In this document: in pieces, positions 1-7,353 of the stretch
Layout of the letters: each line of letters opens with the position of its first letter
How positions within the stretch are numbered: the stretch's first letter is position 1
Assembly: GCA_951813615.1 (NCBI GenBank)
Contig: OX638377.1
Coordinates: forward strand, 186,001 to 250,000
Origin: an uncultured Latescibacterota bacterium
GTDB lineage: Bacteria; Latescibacterota; UBA2968; UBA8231
DNA length: 64,000 bases
Direction of reading: 5' to 3'
Program-made: the position numbers and the translations under genes
Notes under the pieces: model-generated
Seen by the model: only the letters and a program-made list of their open reading frames with translations
What the model was told of the DNA's origin: nothing
Database searches by the model: none

Positions 1-135
1 GAGGCCGCAGGCCGCGATCCAGAGGAAGCAAAGCGGAACGCCGTGCTGGGGGACCCGATGGGGATAGCGCGGATTTTGGCGTTTTTGGCTTCCGAGGAAG
101 GGTCTTACGTGCGGGGGACGGTGTTCACTCGGTAG
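1..135 (+). CDS. SDR-family oxidoreductase, C-terminal end (partial)
   Basis: Frame 1 is open from the window edge to a TAG at 133-135 and gives 44 residues. The segment GDPMGIARILAFLASEEGSY followed by VRGTVFTR matches the C-terminal end of short-chain dehydrogenases/reductases, where a G-x-P-x-x-(I/V)-A-x-x-x-x-F-L-(A/C)-S block precedes the last strand. The catalytic Tyr-x-x-x-Lys and the Rossmann glycines lie outside the window, so the substrate cannot be inferred. The gene converges on the minus-strand dioxygenase and the two stop ends overlap by 11 bases, so no terminator separates them. Confidence 0.7.
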   Translation, partial: EAAGRDPEEAKRNAVLGDPMGIARILAFLASEEGSYVRGTVFTR

Positions 136-976
136 CGTTAGGCACCTCCCAACGGCTGGGATCCATGCCGGGAGCCTCGGAGGCCATGTGCGGGGGCTTG
201 TTGCCGCCGTCGTAGTCCCAGTGGCGCGTGTTGCGGTCGGCGAAGAGCGGGCGGATTTCGTTGGGCAAGGTCTGGAGGTCTTCCTCGCTCCAGGGGTTGA
301 TTCCGTCAACCGGCCCGGCCCAAGCGGGTCGGTAGGCGATGGCCAGCATTTCGCGCGGGTAGGTGCCGACGTTAGGGAAATTGCCGTGGAAGACGCGGTG
401 GTGGATGAGCACGGCAGAACCGGCCTTGCAGGGAACCATGACTTCTTCGGGATGGGATTCGTAGCGCGTGTAGGGGTTGGCGTCGGCGTGCAGGCACAGG
501 TGCGAGCGCGGCACTACGCGGAAAGGCGAGACCTCTGGGATGAGGTCGTCGAGATAGTAGAGCACTCGTATCAACACCGGGCAAGAGCCTTCAAAGCCGA
601 AAATTTTGGACCCGTAGGGTTGCCCATCGGCGTGGAGGCTGATGCCGGGGTGGCCGGGTTCGGAGCGCGCATAGCCGTAGTGCATGAAGATCACTTCGTC
701 GCCCAAAAGTTCGCGCAGGAACGCGAGCGTCGGTGGATGGCCGAGCAGGGCGGTGATTTCGCCGCCGTCGAATTGGATGTTGTTGCGGCCGCGCTGGCGT
801 TCGCTGTAATCGACGGCTGTGGTCTCGAAGGTAGCGGTGATGGCTTTGAGGCGGGCGATGTGGTCGGCGTCGAGCAGGTCGGGCAGGACTAGGTAGCCTT
901 CAACTTCGAGTTGGCGGATGCGCTGGCCAGTGGTGAGGGCCGACCAGTCGCGGTCGTCAATGCGGGGTGTGGCCAT
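125..976 (-). CDS. Phytanoyl-CoA dioxygenase (PhyH) family protein
   Basis: A 283-aa Fe(II)/2-oxoglutarate-dependent oxygenase of the PhyH family. The iron-binding facial triad is visible as H115-x-D117 (LHADGQ) and the distal H197 (RVFHGNF); R208 (PREM) is positioned to bind the 2-oxoglutarate carboxylate. Length is normal for the family. The ATG at 976 is preceded by AAGGAGG six bases upstream, which fixes the start. PhyH-like proteins hydroxylate very diverse small molecules, and in uncultured marine phyla they are greatly expanded. The substrate here is unknown; the gene is monocistronic and opposite to the neighbouring methylase. A second, different PhyH gene lies at 6442-7254. Confidence 0.88.
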   Translation of the reverse strand: MATPRIDDRDWSALTTGQRIRQLEVEGYLVLPDLLDADHIARLKAITATFETTAVDYSERQRGRNNIQFDGGEITALLGHPPTLAFLRELLGDEVIFMHYGYARSEPGHPGISLHADGQPYGSKIFGFEGSCPVLIRVLYYLDDLIPEVSPFRVVPRSHLCLHADANPYTRYESHPEEVMVPCKAGSAVLIHHRVFHGNFPNVGTYPREMLAIAYRPAWAGPVDGINPWSEEDLQTLPNEIRPLFADRNTRHWDYDGGNKPPHMASEAPGMDPSRWEVPNATE

Positions 977-1150
977 GGTTGTCCTCCTTGAGGGATGCTA
1001 CTTGGAAGGATACGGCATTGAGCAGCCGCAATCAACGGCGTTGGCGTGGTCTCCGAAATCACATGCGATGTGAAAAAACTGGACGAGAACTACTTTGCCG
1101 AAGATGTGTAACGACGCGGCGGTAGAGCGTTCACAAAAATTACAGCACCT

Positions 1151-2272
1151 ATGCAAACCACCGCTAAGCTGATATGTGGCCCTGCCCAGTCCATGGCGGG
1201 AATCGCGGATGAGTCGGTCGATTTGATCGTCACTTCGCCGCCCTATCCGATGGTGGAAATGTGGGATGAGATTTTCTCGTGCCAAGACTGTCGCATTGGG
1301 GAGCAACTGTCGCGCAGCAATGGACAAGCCGCTTTCGTGCTCATGCACGAATTGCTCGATGCGGTTTGGCTGGAGTGCGGCCGCGTCATGAAGCCGGGGG
1401 GCATTGCCTGCATCAACATTGGCGACGCCACCCGCACCTTGGATGGCGACTTCCAACTATACTCCAATCACTCCCGCATCCTCAGCAGCTTCCTCGGCCA
1501 AGGTTTTGCGGCTTTGCCCGATATACTCTGGCGCAAACAGACCAACGCCCCCAACAAATTTATGGGGTCTGGGATGCTGCCCGTAGGGGCGTATGTGACC
1601 TATGAGCACGAGTACATTCTCGTGCTTAGAAAAGGGCGGCGGCGAACATTCACAACGGTCGCAGAGAAAGCCAAGCGCCGCGAGAGCGCCTTCTTCTGGG
1701 AGGAGCGCAACGTCTGGTTCTCGGACGTGTGGCTCGATGTAAAGGGAACTTCGCAAGGGTTGGTCGATGCGCCGACCCGCGAGCGCAGCGCGGCCTTTCC
1801 GTTTGAATTGGCCTACCGGCTCATCTGCATGTTTTCCGTCAAAGAAGACGTGGTACTCGATCCGTTTGCGGGGACTGGAACGACGCTGGCAGCCGCCTTA
1901 ACAGCGGGAAGAAACTCGCTCGGCGTGGAGATTGACGAGACATTGGTGCCGGTCGCGCAAAACTTGCTGCGCTCCACACCTCCTGCTGCCAACGAGTACA
2001 ACCGCGCCCGACTGGCCCGGCACGCAGAGTGGGCCGCTGTGCGCATGGCAGAGCGCGGCCCGTTAAAATACGCGAGCCGCCATTACGGATTTCCGGTAAT
2101 GACGGCTCAGGAACAGGATTTGTTGCTAAACGAAGTTACGGGAATTGCCGACGAGACCGACGGCAGGACGCTGGTGACTCAGTACAGCGAAAAACCTCAA
2201 GCGTACCAGCGCGAAAGCAAAACCGCCGCACCGCCCGAATCCCCACAGACGCTGCTGCCGCTAGAGTCCTAA
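1151..2272 (+). CDS. DNA methyltransferase, N4-cytosine/N6-adenine type (beta-class order)
   Basis: A 373-aa SAM-dependent DNA amino-methyltransferase. The catalytic motif TSPPY is at residues 28-32 and the SAM-binding motif DPFAGTGTT comes much later (around residue 235). Catalytic motif first and SAM motif second is the beta-class order. An SPPY rather than DPPY tetrapeptide is more usual for N4-cytosine enzymes, so m4C is the better guess. No restriction endonuclease, specificity subunit or Vsr-like gene lies on either side, so it behaves as an orphan methylase. There is no clear Shine-Dalgarno before the ATG at 1151. Its stop overlaps the convergent small gene ending at 2269 by four bases. 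Confidence 0.85.
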   Translation: MQTTAKLICGPAQSMAGIADESVDLIVTSPPYPMVEMWDEIFSCQDCRIGEQLSRSNGQAAFVLMHELLDAVWLECGRVMKPGGIACINIGDATRTLDGDFQLYSNHSRILSSFLGQGFAALPDILWRKQTNAPNKFMGSGMLPVGAYVTYEHEYILVLRKGRRRTFTTVAEKAKRRESAFFWEERNVWFSDVWLDVKGTSQGLVDAPTRERSAAFPFELAYRLICMFSVKEDVVLDPFAGTGTTLAAALTAGRNSLGVEIDETLVPVAQNLLRSTPPAANEYNRARLARHAEWAAVRMAERGPLKYASRHYGFPVMTAQEQDLLLNEVTGIADETDGRTLVTQYSEKPQAYQRESKTAAPPESPQTLLPLES

Positions 2273-2589
2273 TCGGCGTTGCGTTCTTCCGCGCGCACCG
2301 CGCTCTGCAGCGCATCATAGGCTGCCTCGCAATCGGCGAGCGCCGCACTCTGCTCTTTGATCTGTTGGTTCAGCGCTTGCACTTGATCGTCGGTCACGGG
2401 GTCGGAACCGGCTTCGAGAAGCTGGTGGACCCGCGCTCCCAGATCCGCTTGGGTGCGGTGGAGCTGGTTTTTGGCCGCGGCGATATCGAGCCGGGCACGC
2501 GCTAAACGGGTCAGGTCGCCGGCTTTGTCGGCGGCCGCGGCTGCGCCTTCTTGCAGCCCTTTCACGAGATTGTTCCACAGGTTGTCCAC
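2269..2589 (-). CDS. Small coiled-coil protein downstream of BMC shell gene
   Basis: A 106-aa, Ala/Gln/Glu-rich, largely helical protein with predicted coiled-coil character (for example LNQQIKEQSAALADCEAAYD). There is no signal peptide or membrane segment. I chose the GTG at 2589, which has CGAGG five bases upstream and lies 16 bases after the shell-protein stop; reading further upstream would run through the end of the shell gene in another frame. No enzymatic family is recognised. Its position as third gene of rpsR-BMC-this suggests co-expression with the shell protein, so a scaffold or cargo-adaptor role is possible but only inferred. Confidence 0.6.
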   Translation of the reverse strand: MDNLWNNLVKGLQEGAAAAADKAGDLTRLARARLDIAAAKNQLHRTQADLGARVHQLLEAGSDPVTDDQVQALNQQIKEQSAALADCEAAYDALQSAVRAEERNAD

Positions 2590-2605
2590 TGAGACCTCGT
2601 ATGGT

Positions 2606-3055
2606 TTAAGTGTCTGGTTCCGAGGCACGGCGCAGTTCGCGGAGGAGCGTCTCTTTGTTGGCCCGCGAGACTTGGCGGCCCTTGAGCTGAGCATCGGGTA
2701 GCTGGCGCACGAGTTGGCGCAGGCGGGCGACCGGCAAGTCCGCTAGTTCATCGGGGGGTGGCTGCGCTGGCGGGGGAGCTGCTTGAGGCTGGTGCAGGAG
2801 CAGGTTTTCTACGTCTAAATGGGGGGCGGGAATGACGCGGTGGCTAATCACTTGGCTGACCTTGAGCGCGGCTTCGACGCCGGCTTGCACCGCCACTTGG
2901 ACAGCGGCAACCTCACCTCGAAAGTGCGTTGAAACCAGCCCGCCGCCGATGGGCTTGATGCCGAGGAGTTCGACCGGAGCGGATTTTACGGCTGCGTCGG
3001 CTGCTTCGATGACGCCGACGAGACCTCGGGTCTCAATCAGCCCTATGGCAGCCAT
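2606..3055 (-). CDS. Bacterial microcompartment (BMC-domain) shell protein with C-terminal extension
   Basis: A 149-aa protein. Residues 1 to about 80 form a single BMC domain of the PduA/EutM/CcmK hexameric type: it opens MAAIGLIETRGLVGVIEAAD and continues with the KPIGGGLVSTHFRGEVAAVQ block, where the glycines line the hexamer pore. After a Pro/Ala-rich linker the last 45 residues (DLPVARLRQLVRQLPD ... ANKETLLREL) form a basic helical extension resembling Rho_N/SAP-type tails found on some shell proteins. No other shell gene, pentamer or encapsulated enzyme is in the window. It lies 18 bases behind rpsR on the same strand. Family assignment is secure; the compartment's function is unknown. 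Confidence 0.88.
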   Translation of the reverse strand: MAAIGLIETRGLVGVIEAADAAVKSAPVELLGIKPIGGGLVSTHFRGEVAAVQVAVQAGVEAALKVSQVISHRVIPAPHLDVENLLLHQPQAAPPPAQPPPDELADLPVARLRQLVRQLPDAQLKGRQVSRANKETLLRELRRASEPDT

Positions 3056-3073
3056 TGGGCGCGCTTGGCTCGG

Positions 3074-3301
3074 CTAACGAATGTCGTCGATAGTGTGGGG
3101 GACGAGGGCCAAAAAGCGGGCGCGCTTGATGGCGCGGACGACGCGCGTCTGCTGCTTGCGCGTGGCACCGGTGCGCCGGGCCGATTCGATCTTGCCGGTC
3201 GGCGTGATAAACTTGACTAGGACATCGAGGCGCTTGTAGTCGATGTCTTCGGACTTGAGCTTGGCTACGGCCTCTCGGCGCGAACTGCGGAACTTGTTGA
3301 T
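3074..3301 (-). CDS. rpsR: 30S ribosomal protein S18, apparent ATC start
   Basis: A 75-aa frame with the S18 core (EDIDYKRLDVLVKFITPTGK, then ATRKQQTRVVRAIKRARFLA). S18 binds 16S rRNA next to S6 in the platform. The frame has no ATG, GTG or TTG between its upstream in-frame TAA and the conserved region. A strong AAAAAGGAG sits seven bases before an ATC (3301-3299), so ATC is the most likely initiation codon; a sequencing error is the alternative. An overlapping 118-codon frame in the same DNA is a shadow. The usual neighbours rpsF, ssb and rplI are absent, and the BMC shell gene follows directly. Confidence 0.85.
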   Translation of the reverse strand: MNKFRSSRREAVAKLKSEDIDYKRLDVLVKFITPTGKIESARRTGATRKQQTRVVRAIKRARFLALVPHTIDDIR

Positions 3302-3360
3302 GACGACGCTCCTTTTTAGGGCACCCGTTTGGTGCGGTACACATTAATATAGAAGGACAA

Positions 3361-3389
3361 AAAGTACAGGAGGGACCGGGGAATGTCAA
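3361..3389 (-). promoter_or_regulatory. Candidate promoter for rpsR-BMC operon
   Basis: On the minus strand a perfect -35 TTGACA (3389-3384) is followed after 17 bases by TACTTT (3366-3361). The -35 lies in the loop of the terminator hairpin of the upstream oxidoreductase gene, so the two elements overlap. The -10 is a poor match, so the call rests mainly on the -35 and the spacing. Confidence 0.4.
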
Positions 3390-3406
3390 TATGTTCCCCC
3401 GGTCCC
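3372..3406 (-). terminator. Rho-independent terminator after Gfo/Idh oxidoreductase
   Basis: A GC-rich inverted repeat, GGGACCGGGGAA at 3372-3383 and TTCCCCCGGTCCC at 3394-3406, with one bulged C and a 10-base loop. It starts eight bases beyond the oxidoreductase stop, and in the direction of transcription it is followed by a T-containing stretch (ACTTTTTG). Confidence 0.65.
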
Positions 3407-3413
3407 GGCACGG

Positions 3414-4580
3414 TTAACTCGGGTTCGTTTCTTCGTGGAGCTGGCGCATGATTTGGTGATGCCCCATGCCCTCATCCCAGAGCTTTTTGTACTTGGCCTC
3501 GTCGATGCCGTCGCGCTTGAGAAAGCCGCGGATGTCGTAGCGTCCCTCGACTTCTACGGGCAGGCCGCCCTCCTCGACCATGAGTTGGAGGGGATAGCCC
3601 TTTTCTTGTAACGGCAGGTGGATCACGCGGTTGCGGCGCGCCGATTCGTAGAGGGCCATCATAATTTCCACGGTGTCGCGGGCGGTGGTGCCCGCGTTGC
3701 GGTGTTTGGCCTTGTGGCCTTCGAGGCAGGTGATGAGTTCGCGGACTTGGGCGGCGTTGGTGTTGCCGCCAATGGCCTTGGAGCCTTCGGTGAGCGCGAG
3801 ATCGACTTCCCGCCAGCCGCCAGAGGAGGGGTTCATAATCTGGAGCCGAGTCTCGCTCACCGATAAAAGTCCTTCGCTGCCGCGGATTTCAAAGCAACCG
3901 GCACCAGCCCCTTCGCGCATGAGGTCGGACTGGATGAAAAGCTGGAGACCGCCGTCAAAGTGGACCAAGCCCATGCAGGCGTCTTCGATCATGGTGTCGC
4001 GCTCGTAGCGGTCAGTGCAGCGTTCGACTGCGCCCATGACCCATTGGGCGCGGGGGTCGCCGAGCACGAAGCGCGAGCCGTCAATCGAGTGCGTGCCCCA
4101 GTTAGTCAGGCCGTCGGCGACCTTGTTGGTGACGAAGAGCGGCTCGCCAATCGCGCCCTCTTCGACTAGCGCCTTGGCCTTTTCCCAACCTGGGGTAAAG
4201 CGGCGCTGATGGCTGATGACCAGTTGGGTGCCGTGCGCCTCGCAAGCGTCGACCATGGAGTCGGCTGCGGCCATGCCGATGGCCATGGGCTTTTCGCAGA
4301 TGACGGCGCGGGCACCGCCTGCGGCTGCGGCAATGGTAGGTGCCGGATGCAAAAGGTGCCAAGTGCAGACGCTGACGATGTCGGGCCGGGCCTTTTCCAT
4401 CATCTCTTCGACCGTCTCAAACTCCTGCGGGATGCCGTATGCGTCCACGTAGGTTTTGCGGGCCATGGGCACCGGGTCGGCGACGGCGATCACCTCGACT
4501 TCGTCCACGAGATTGTAGCCTTCCATGTGGGCGTTGCCGATGGATCCACAGCCGACAATTGCCGCGGTATAGCGTTCCAT
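3414..4580 (-). CDS. Gfo/Idh/MocA family NAD(P)-dependent oxidoreductase
   Basis: A 388-aa protein with an N-terminal Rossmann fold (IVGCGSIGNAH, residues 8-18) and the family's EKP motif (CEKPMAIG, K97), whose lysine takes part in catalysis. The C-terminal half is the alpha/beta dimerisation domain. These enzymes oxidise or reduce sugars, inositols and sugar acids. The ATG at 4580 has AAGGAG eight bases upstream. The gene is single, with its own terminator at 3372-3406, and divergent from arfB. It fits a sugar-catabolic lifestyle, but the substrate cannot be read from the sequence. Confidence 0.88.
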   Translation of the reverse strand: MERYTAAIVGCGSIGNAHMEGYNLVDEVEVIAVADPVPMARKTYVDAYGIPQEFETVEEMMEKARPDIVSVCTWHLLHPAPTIAAAAGGARAVICEKPMAIGMAAADSMVDACEAHGTQLVISHQRRFTPGWEKAKALVEEGAIGEPLFVTNKVADGLTNWGTHSIDGSRFVLGDPRAQWVMGAVERCTDRYERDTMIEDACMGLVHFDGGLQLFIQSDLMREGAGAGCFEIRGSEGLLSVSETRLQIMNPSSGGWREVDLALTEGSKAIGGNTNAAQVRELITCLEGHKAKHRNAGTTARDTVEIMMALYESARRNRVIHLPLQEKGYPLQLMVEEGGLPVEVEGRYDIRGFLKRDGIDEAKYKKLWDEGMGHHQIMRQLHEETNPS

Positions 4581-4715
4581 AGGGGATATCTCCTTGGCTA
4601 AAATATGATAGCGGGTGTACTAACTACGAGACATAATAAAGGATAGGCATTAGGTTATCTTCAAGTCTGCCGGCCGTACCACCCAAGCCCGCAGGCTCGG
4701 AAGCGACCACTAATT

Positions 4716-5138
4716 ATGGAAACTCTATACGTCTCGCCCTCTCTTTCCATCCCGCTTTCCGAACTGCGCTTCAAGTTTCGCCGCAGTTCGGGGCCGGGGG
4801 GACAAAACGTCAACAAGCTCAACACTTCTGTCGAGCTACAGTACGACTTTGTCCATAGTGCGGTGCTCAGCGACGAGCAGCGCCAGCGGATTGCCGACAA
4901 GCTCGCCACACGGCTGAACAGCACAGGTGCGCTGTCGATCCAGTCAGAGCGCTTTCGCACGCAGGGACGCAATCGCGCCGACTGCCTCGACAAGCTGGCC
5001 GCCCTGCTCGCTGCAGCGCTCAAAACGCAGCCCAAACGCAAAAAAACCAAGCCCAGCCGCGCGGCCCGAGCCCGTCGCCTCGACAGCAAGCGGCGTCATT
5101 CTGAGAAAAAAAAGAACCGCCAAACGCTTTTGGATTGA
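4716..5138 (+). CDS. arfB: ArfB/YaeJ-type peptidyl-tRNA hydrolase (ribosome rescue)
   Basis: A 140-aa protein with the release-factor catalytic motif GGQ at residues 28-30 within RRSSGPGGQNVNKLNT, followed by a highly basic C-terminal tail (RKKTKPSRAARARRLDSKRR). The short length, lack of a codon-recognition domain and basic tail that can enter an empty mRNA channel match ArfB, which releases nascent chains from ribosomes stalled without a stop codon. The stop codon lies in the loop of an inverted repeat at 5119-5147. No Shine-Dalgarno is obvious before the ATG. Confidence 0.9.
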   Translation: METLYVSPSLSIPLSELRFKFRRSSGPGGQNVNKLNTSVELQYDFVHSAVLSDEQRQRIADKLATRLNSTGALSIQSERFRTQGRNRADCLDKLAALLAAALKTQPKRKKTKPSRAARARRLDSKRRHSEKKKNRQTLLD

Positions 5139-5147
5139 ACGTTTGGC
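5119..5147 (+). terminator. Possible terminator overlapping the arfB stop
   Basis: GCCAAACG (5119-5126) pairs with CGTTTGGC (5140-5147); the arfB stop at 5136-5138 is in the loop. Only short T runs follow, so termination efficiency is doubtful. It could instead make arfB mRNA prone to 3'-end trimming, a feature known for arfA but not established for arfB. Confidence 0.35.
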
Positions 5148-5173
5148 CTTCTTGGTGCGTTAAAAGATAGTAT

Positions 5174-5202
5174 TTGCGCATGTTAACTTGTTATTCTATC
5201 TT
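5174..5202 (+). promoter_or_regulatory. Candidate promoter of the sigma-factor gene
   Basis: TTGCGC at 5174-5179, a 17-base spacer, then TATCTT at 5197-5202, about 50 bases before the chosen start. The surrounding intergenic DNA is clearly AT-rich. Confidence 0.4.
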
Positions 5203-5252
5203 CAACTTTAACGTGAACGTAAAGGTTGTTCACTACGAAATTGGGAAGTGAA

Positions 5253-6098
5253 ATGAACGCACAAAAGAAAGAAACAATGTACTCGGCGACTGATCTCTAC
5301 TGGCGCGACATAAAAGATGCCCAGCCGCTCAGTCGCGAGGAAGAAATTGCCCTCTTCAAGCGCGCCAAAGCAGGTGACGAAGAGGCGCGTCAGGCGCTGG
5401 TGCAGGCCAATTTGCGCTTTGTGGTGCGCGTCGCCCGCGAGTACCACGAGTCTGGTCTCTCGCTGATCGAGCTGATTTCCGAGGGCAACCTCGGGCTGCT
5501 AGAAGCCGTCCAGCGCTTCGATGAGACGCGCGGCTTTAAGTTCATCACCTACGCAGTGTGGTGGATTCGCCAAGCGATCCTCCGGGCCTTAGCCGAACAC
5601 GGCAAAATTGCCCGCCCGCCGCTGAGCCGAGTCAGCGATCGGCAGAAGGTCGAAAAAAAGGCCGATGTCCTCGCCCAAGAACTAGGGCGCGCTCCGACTA
5701 TTGAAGAAATCGCCGATTGCGTCGATTTTTCGGCGGATCGCATTCGCAATGCCTTTGAGATGGCGCAGCCGGATCTGCCCTTAGACGCCCCTGCCTTTGC
5801 CGACGGCGAGGTGACGTTTGCGCAGACGTTTGTCTCGGCCGAGCCCAGCTCGCACGAGCGCTTCGTCGAGGGGGAAATGCGCGCGGCTGTAGCCAATTGC
5901 CTGAAGGTGCTCGATGCCCGCGAGTCCCACATCGTCCGCGCTTATTTTGGTCTCGACGACAGCGCACCCAAGACCTTGGAGGAGATCGGCGAGTCCATGG
6001 GCGTTACCCGCGAGCGCGTGCGGCAGTTGCGGAACCGGGCGCTGGAAAAAATGAAAGACGAGTGCGGCGGGCAGTTGGTCGAGTTTTCGAACAACTAA
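5253..6098 (+). CDS. rpoD: RNA polymerase sigma-70 factor, primary (RpoD-like), short form
   Basis: A 281-aa sigma factor. Region 1.2 is DLYWRDIKDAQPLSREEEI; region 2 contains NLRFVVRVAREY and the core/-10 block RFDETRGFKFITYAVWWIRQ; region 3 follows; region 4 ends in the helix-turn-helix TLEEIGESMGVTRERVRQLR. It lacks region 1.1, like the primary sigma factors of Bacteroidetes, which have a similar length. The ATG at 5253 is preferred over an upstream in-frame TTG at 5226 because the conserved region begins soon after it. The near-consensus -35/-10 promoters in the window fit such a factor. A group-2 housekeeping-like sigma cannot be excluded. Confidence 0.88.
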   Translation: MNAQKKETMYSATDLYWRDIKDAQPLSREEEIALFKRAKAGDEEARQALVQANLRFVVRVAREYHESGLSLIELISEGNLGLLEAVQRFDETRGFKFITYAVWWIRQAILRALAEHGKIARPPLSRVSDRQKVEKKADVLAQELGRAPTIEEIADCVDFSADRIRNAFEMAQPDLPLDAPAFADGEVTFAQTFVSAEPSSHERFVEGEMRAAVANCLKVLDARESHIVRAYFGLDDSAPKTLEEIGESMGVTRERVRQLRNRALEKMKDECGGQLVEFSNN

Positions 6099-6114
6099 GC
6101 GGGCGATAGGCCCA

Positions 6115-6143
6115 TTGCCGGGGGCTGTGCCGCGTCCTATTAT
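6115..6143 (+). promoter_or_regulatory. Candidate promoter for the small ORF/PhyH pair
   Basis: TTGCCG (6115-6120), 17-base spacer, TATTAT (6138-6143), 25 bases before the ATG at 6168. Both hexamers are close to the sigma-70 consensus. Confidence 0.5.
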
Positions 6144-6167
6144 TGAACAGCTTAACGAGAGGACGCT

Positions 6168-6452
6168 ATGGCTCAGCTCCGGCAGAAATTATTGGTGCTC
6201 TACGCCCATTCTCCCGATTTACATAGCCAAACCGTGGCTTGGTCGCTGTACGACGGCACGGGTGAGGACCGGTCCAGCAGCGGCGATAGCGAGGAACCGC
6301 CCTATGCTTCGGTGGTGGCGGCCATGCGGGATGGGTGGAGGGTGGTGCAGTTCCCCCAGCAGTACCCGGCCTATCCGGGCATGGAATACAACACGTCCTA
6401 CCTGAAATACGAGTACATCCTCGAAAAGATGGAGGCAGTCGATGGTCGATAA
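6168..6452 (+). CDS. Conserved small protein upstream of PhyH gene, unknown function
   Basis: A 94-aa soluble protein without signal peptide or membrane helix. The ATG has AGAGGA a few bases upstream and a good promoter in front, and its 3' end overlaps the next start by 11 bases, so it is almost certainly translated and coupled to the dioxygenase. It contains many Tyr residues in its C-terminal third (YPAYPGMEYNTSYLKYEYI). No family is recognised. The overlap suggests a partner or regulatory protein for the dioxygenase, which is inference only. Confidence 0.65.
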   Translation: MAQLRQKLLVLYAHSPDLHSQTVAWSLYDGTGEDRSSSGDSEEPPYASVVAAMRDGWRVVQFPQQYPAYPGMEYNTSYLKYEYILEKMEAVDGR

Positions 6453-7254
6453 GCAATATCTCCTGAATACCAAGCAGATGGCGCAGTTTGTCGCCGACGG
6501 TTTTTTGCGCTTCGACGAGTTGGTGCCCGACGAGATCAATCGCGCTGCGTGTGCGGAGATGGAAGCCGGGGTCCCACGGGGCCGCGCTGGTGCGCCGCTC
6601 GCTGAATTGTGGACTGATGCGGCGGTCGGTCAAGTCGTGCGCTTGCCCAGCGTGCAGGGGATCATTCACAGTTTAGTCGGCCCCGACCCGCTCTACGATC
6701 ACCACGCCGTGCATACGGTTGATGCCAATCACGAGCACGGGCAGATCTGGCACGCCGACGCGATTATCGACACCCGGCTACACTTTGACATCCAGCTTTT
6801 TTACTTTGCCCACGACACGCCAAGGGAGATGGGCGGCACCATGTTCCTGCCCGGCAGTATCTACCGCCGCATCAGCGAGTCGGACGTCGCTCGCTATCAA
6901 AATTTCCTCGGGCAGATGCCGATGGTCTGCAAGGCGGGCACGGTGGCCGTGGCCCACCACGGCATATGGCACTGCGCCCAGCCCAACCTAACCGGCCGCA
7001 AGCGCTACATGTTCAAGCTGCGGCTCAACCCCACGGTGCGGCAGAAGAAGTTGTGGAATACCGACGATATCGACGATGCGGAGATCCCCGCGCTGCTCAA
7101 CGCCAACCACCGCTGGTACGGCAACGAGGTGCGCTTGGAGGTCGTCAACCGCATCAAGCTGTGGCGTTTTTTGACCGGCGACGAGAACTACGACGTGTCC
7201 TACTGGATGTCGCGGCTGGAGAACGCGCCCGAAAATGAGCTGCGGGCAGCGTGA
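6442..7254 (+). CDS. Phytanoyl-CoA dioxygenase (PhyH) family protein
   Basis: A 270-aa Fe(II)/2-oxoglutarate oxygenase. Iron ligands are H104-x-D106 (IWHADAI) and the distal H177 (GIWHCAQPN); R186 or R188 (TGRKRYMFK) would hold 2-oxoglutarate. The ATG has GGAGG seven bases upstream inside the preceding gene. It is only distantly similar to the PhyH protein at 125-976. Its last 21 bases (AATGAGCTGCGGGCAGCGTGA) recur almost exactly at 13046-13066, beyond the four-gene island. A good terminator follows that second copy and may originally have belonged to this gene. Confidence 0.87.
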   Translation: MVDKQYLLNTKQMAQFVADGFLRFDELVPDEINRAACAEMEAGVPRGRAGAPLAELWTDAAVGQVVRLPSVQGIIHSLVGPDPLYDHHAVHTVDANHEHGQIWHADAIIDTRLHFDIQLFYFAHDTPREMGGTMFLPGSIYRRISESDVARYQNFLGQMPMVCKAGTVAVAHHGIWHCAQPNLTGRKRYMFKLRLNPTVRQKKLWNTDDIDDAEIPALLNANHRWYGNEVRLEVVNRIKLWRFLTGDENYDVSYWMSRLENAPENELRAA

Positions 7255-7260
7255 AGTTAA
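7234..7260 (+). repeat. Left boundary repeat of the 7.3-13.0 kb island
   Basis: AATGAGCTGCGGGCAGCGTGA (7234-7254) is the 3' end of the dioxygenase gene including its stop. It matches 13046-13066 at 19 of 21 positions, in direct orientation; similarity fades over the next six bases. It is consistent with an integration or recombination junction. Confidence 0.6.
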
Positions 7261-7353
7261 TTGATGTCAGAATCTGGCTCTACTATCTAGCTTTCTCCCG
7301 AAACTCTCTTAAAACACTACCGATGAACGTATCTTATAACAACAGGACGATCA

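Noticed and set aside
1151..2272. Restriction-modification or BREX-like system around the methylase
   Set aside because: No nuclease, specificity, PglZ or ATPase gene lies next to it; best described as an orphan methylase.
3033..3389. 118-codon minus-strand frame over rpsR
   Set aside because: His/Arg/Gln/Pro-rich shadow of the true S18 frame; the S18 reading carries the conserved residues.
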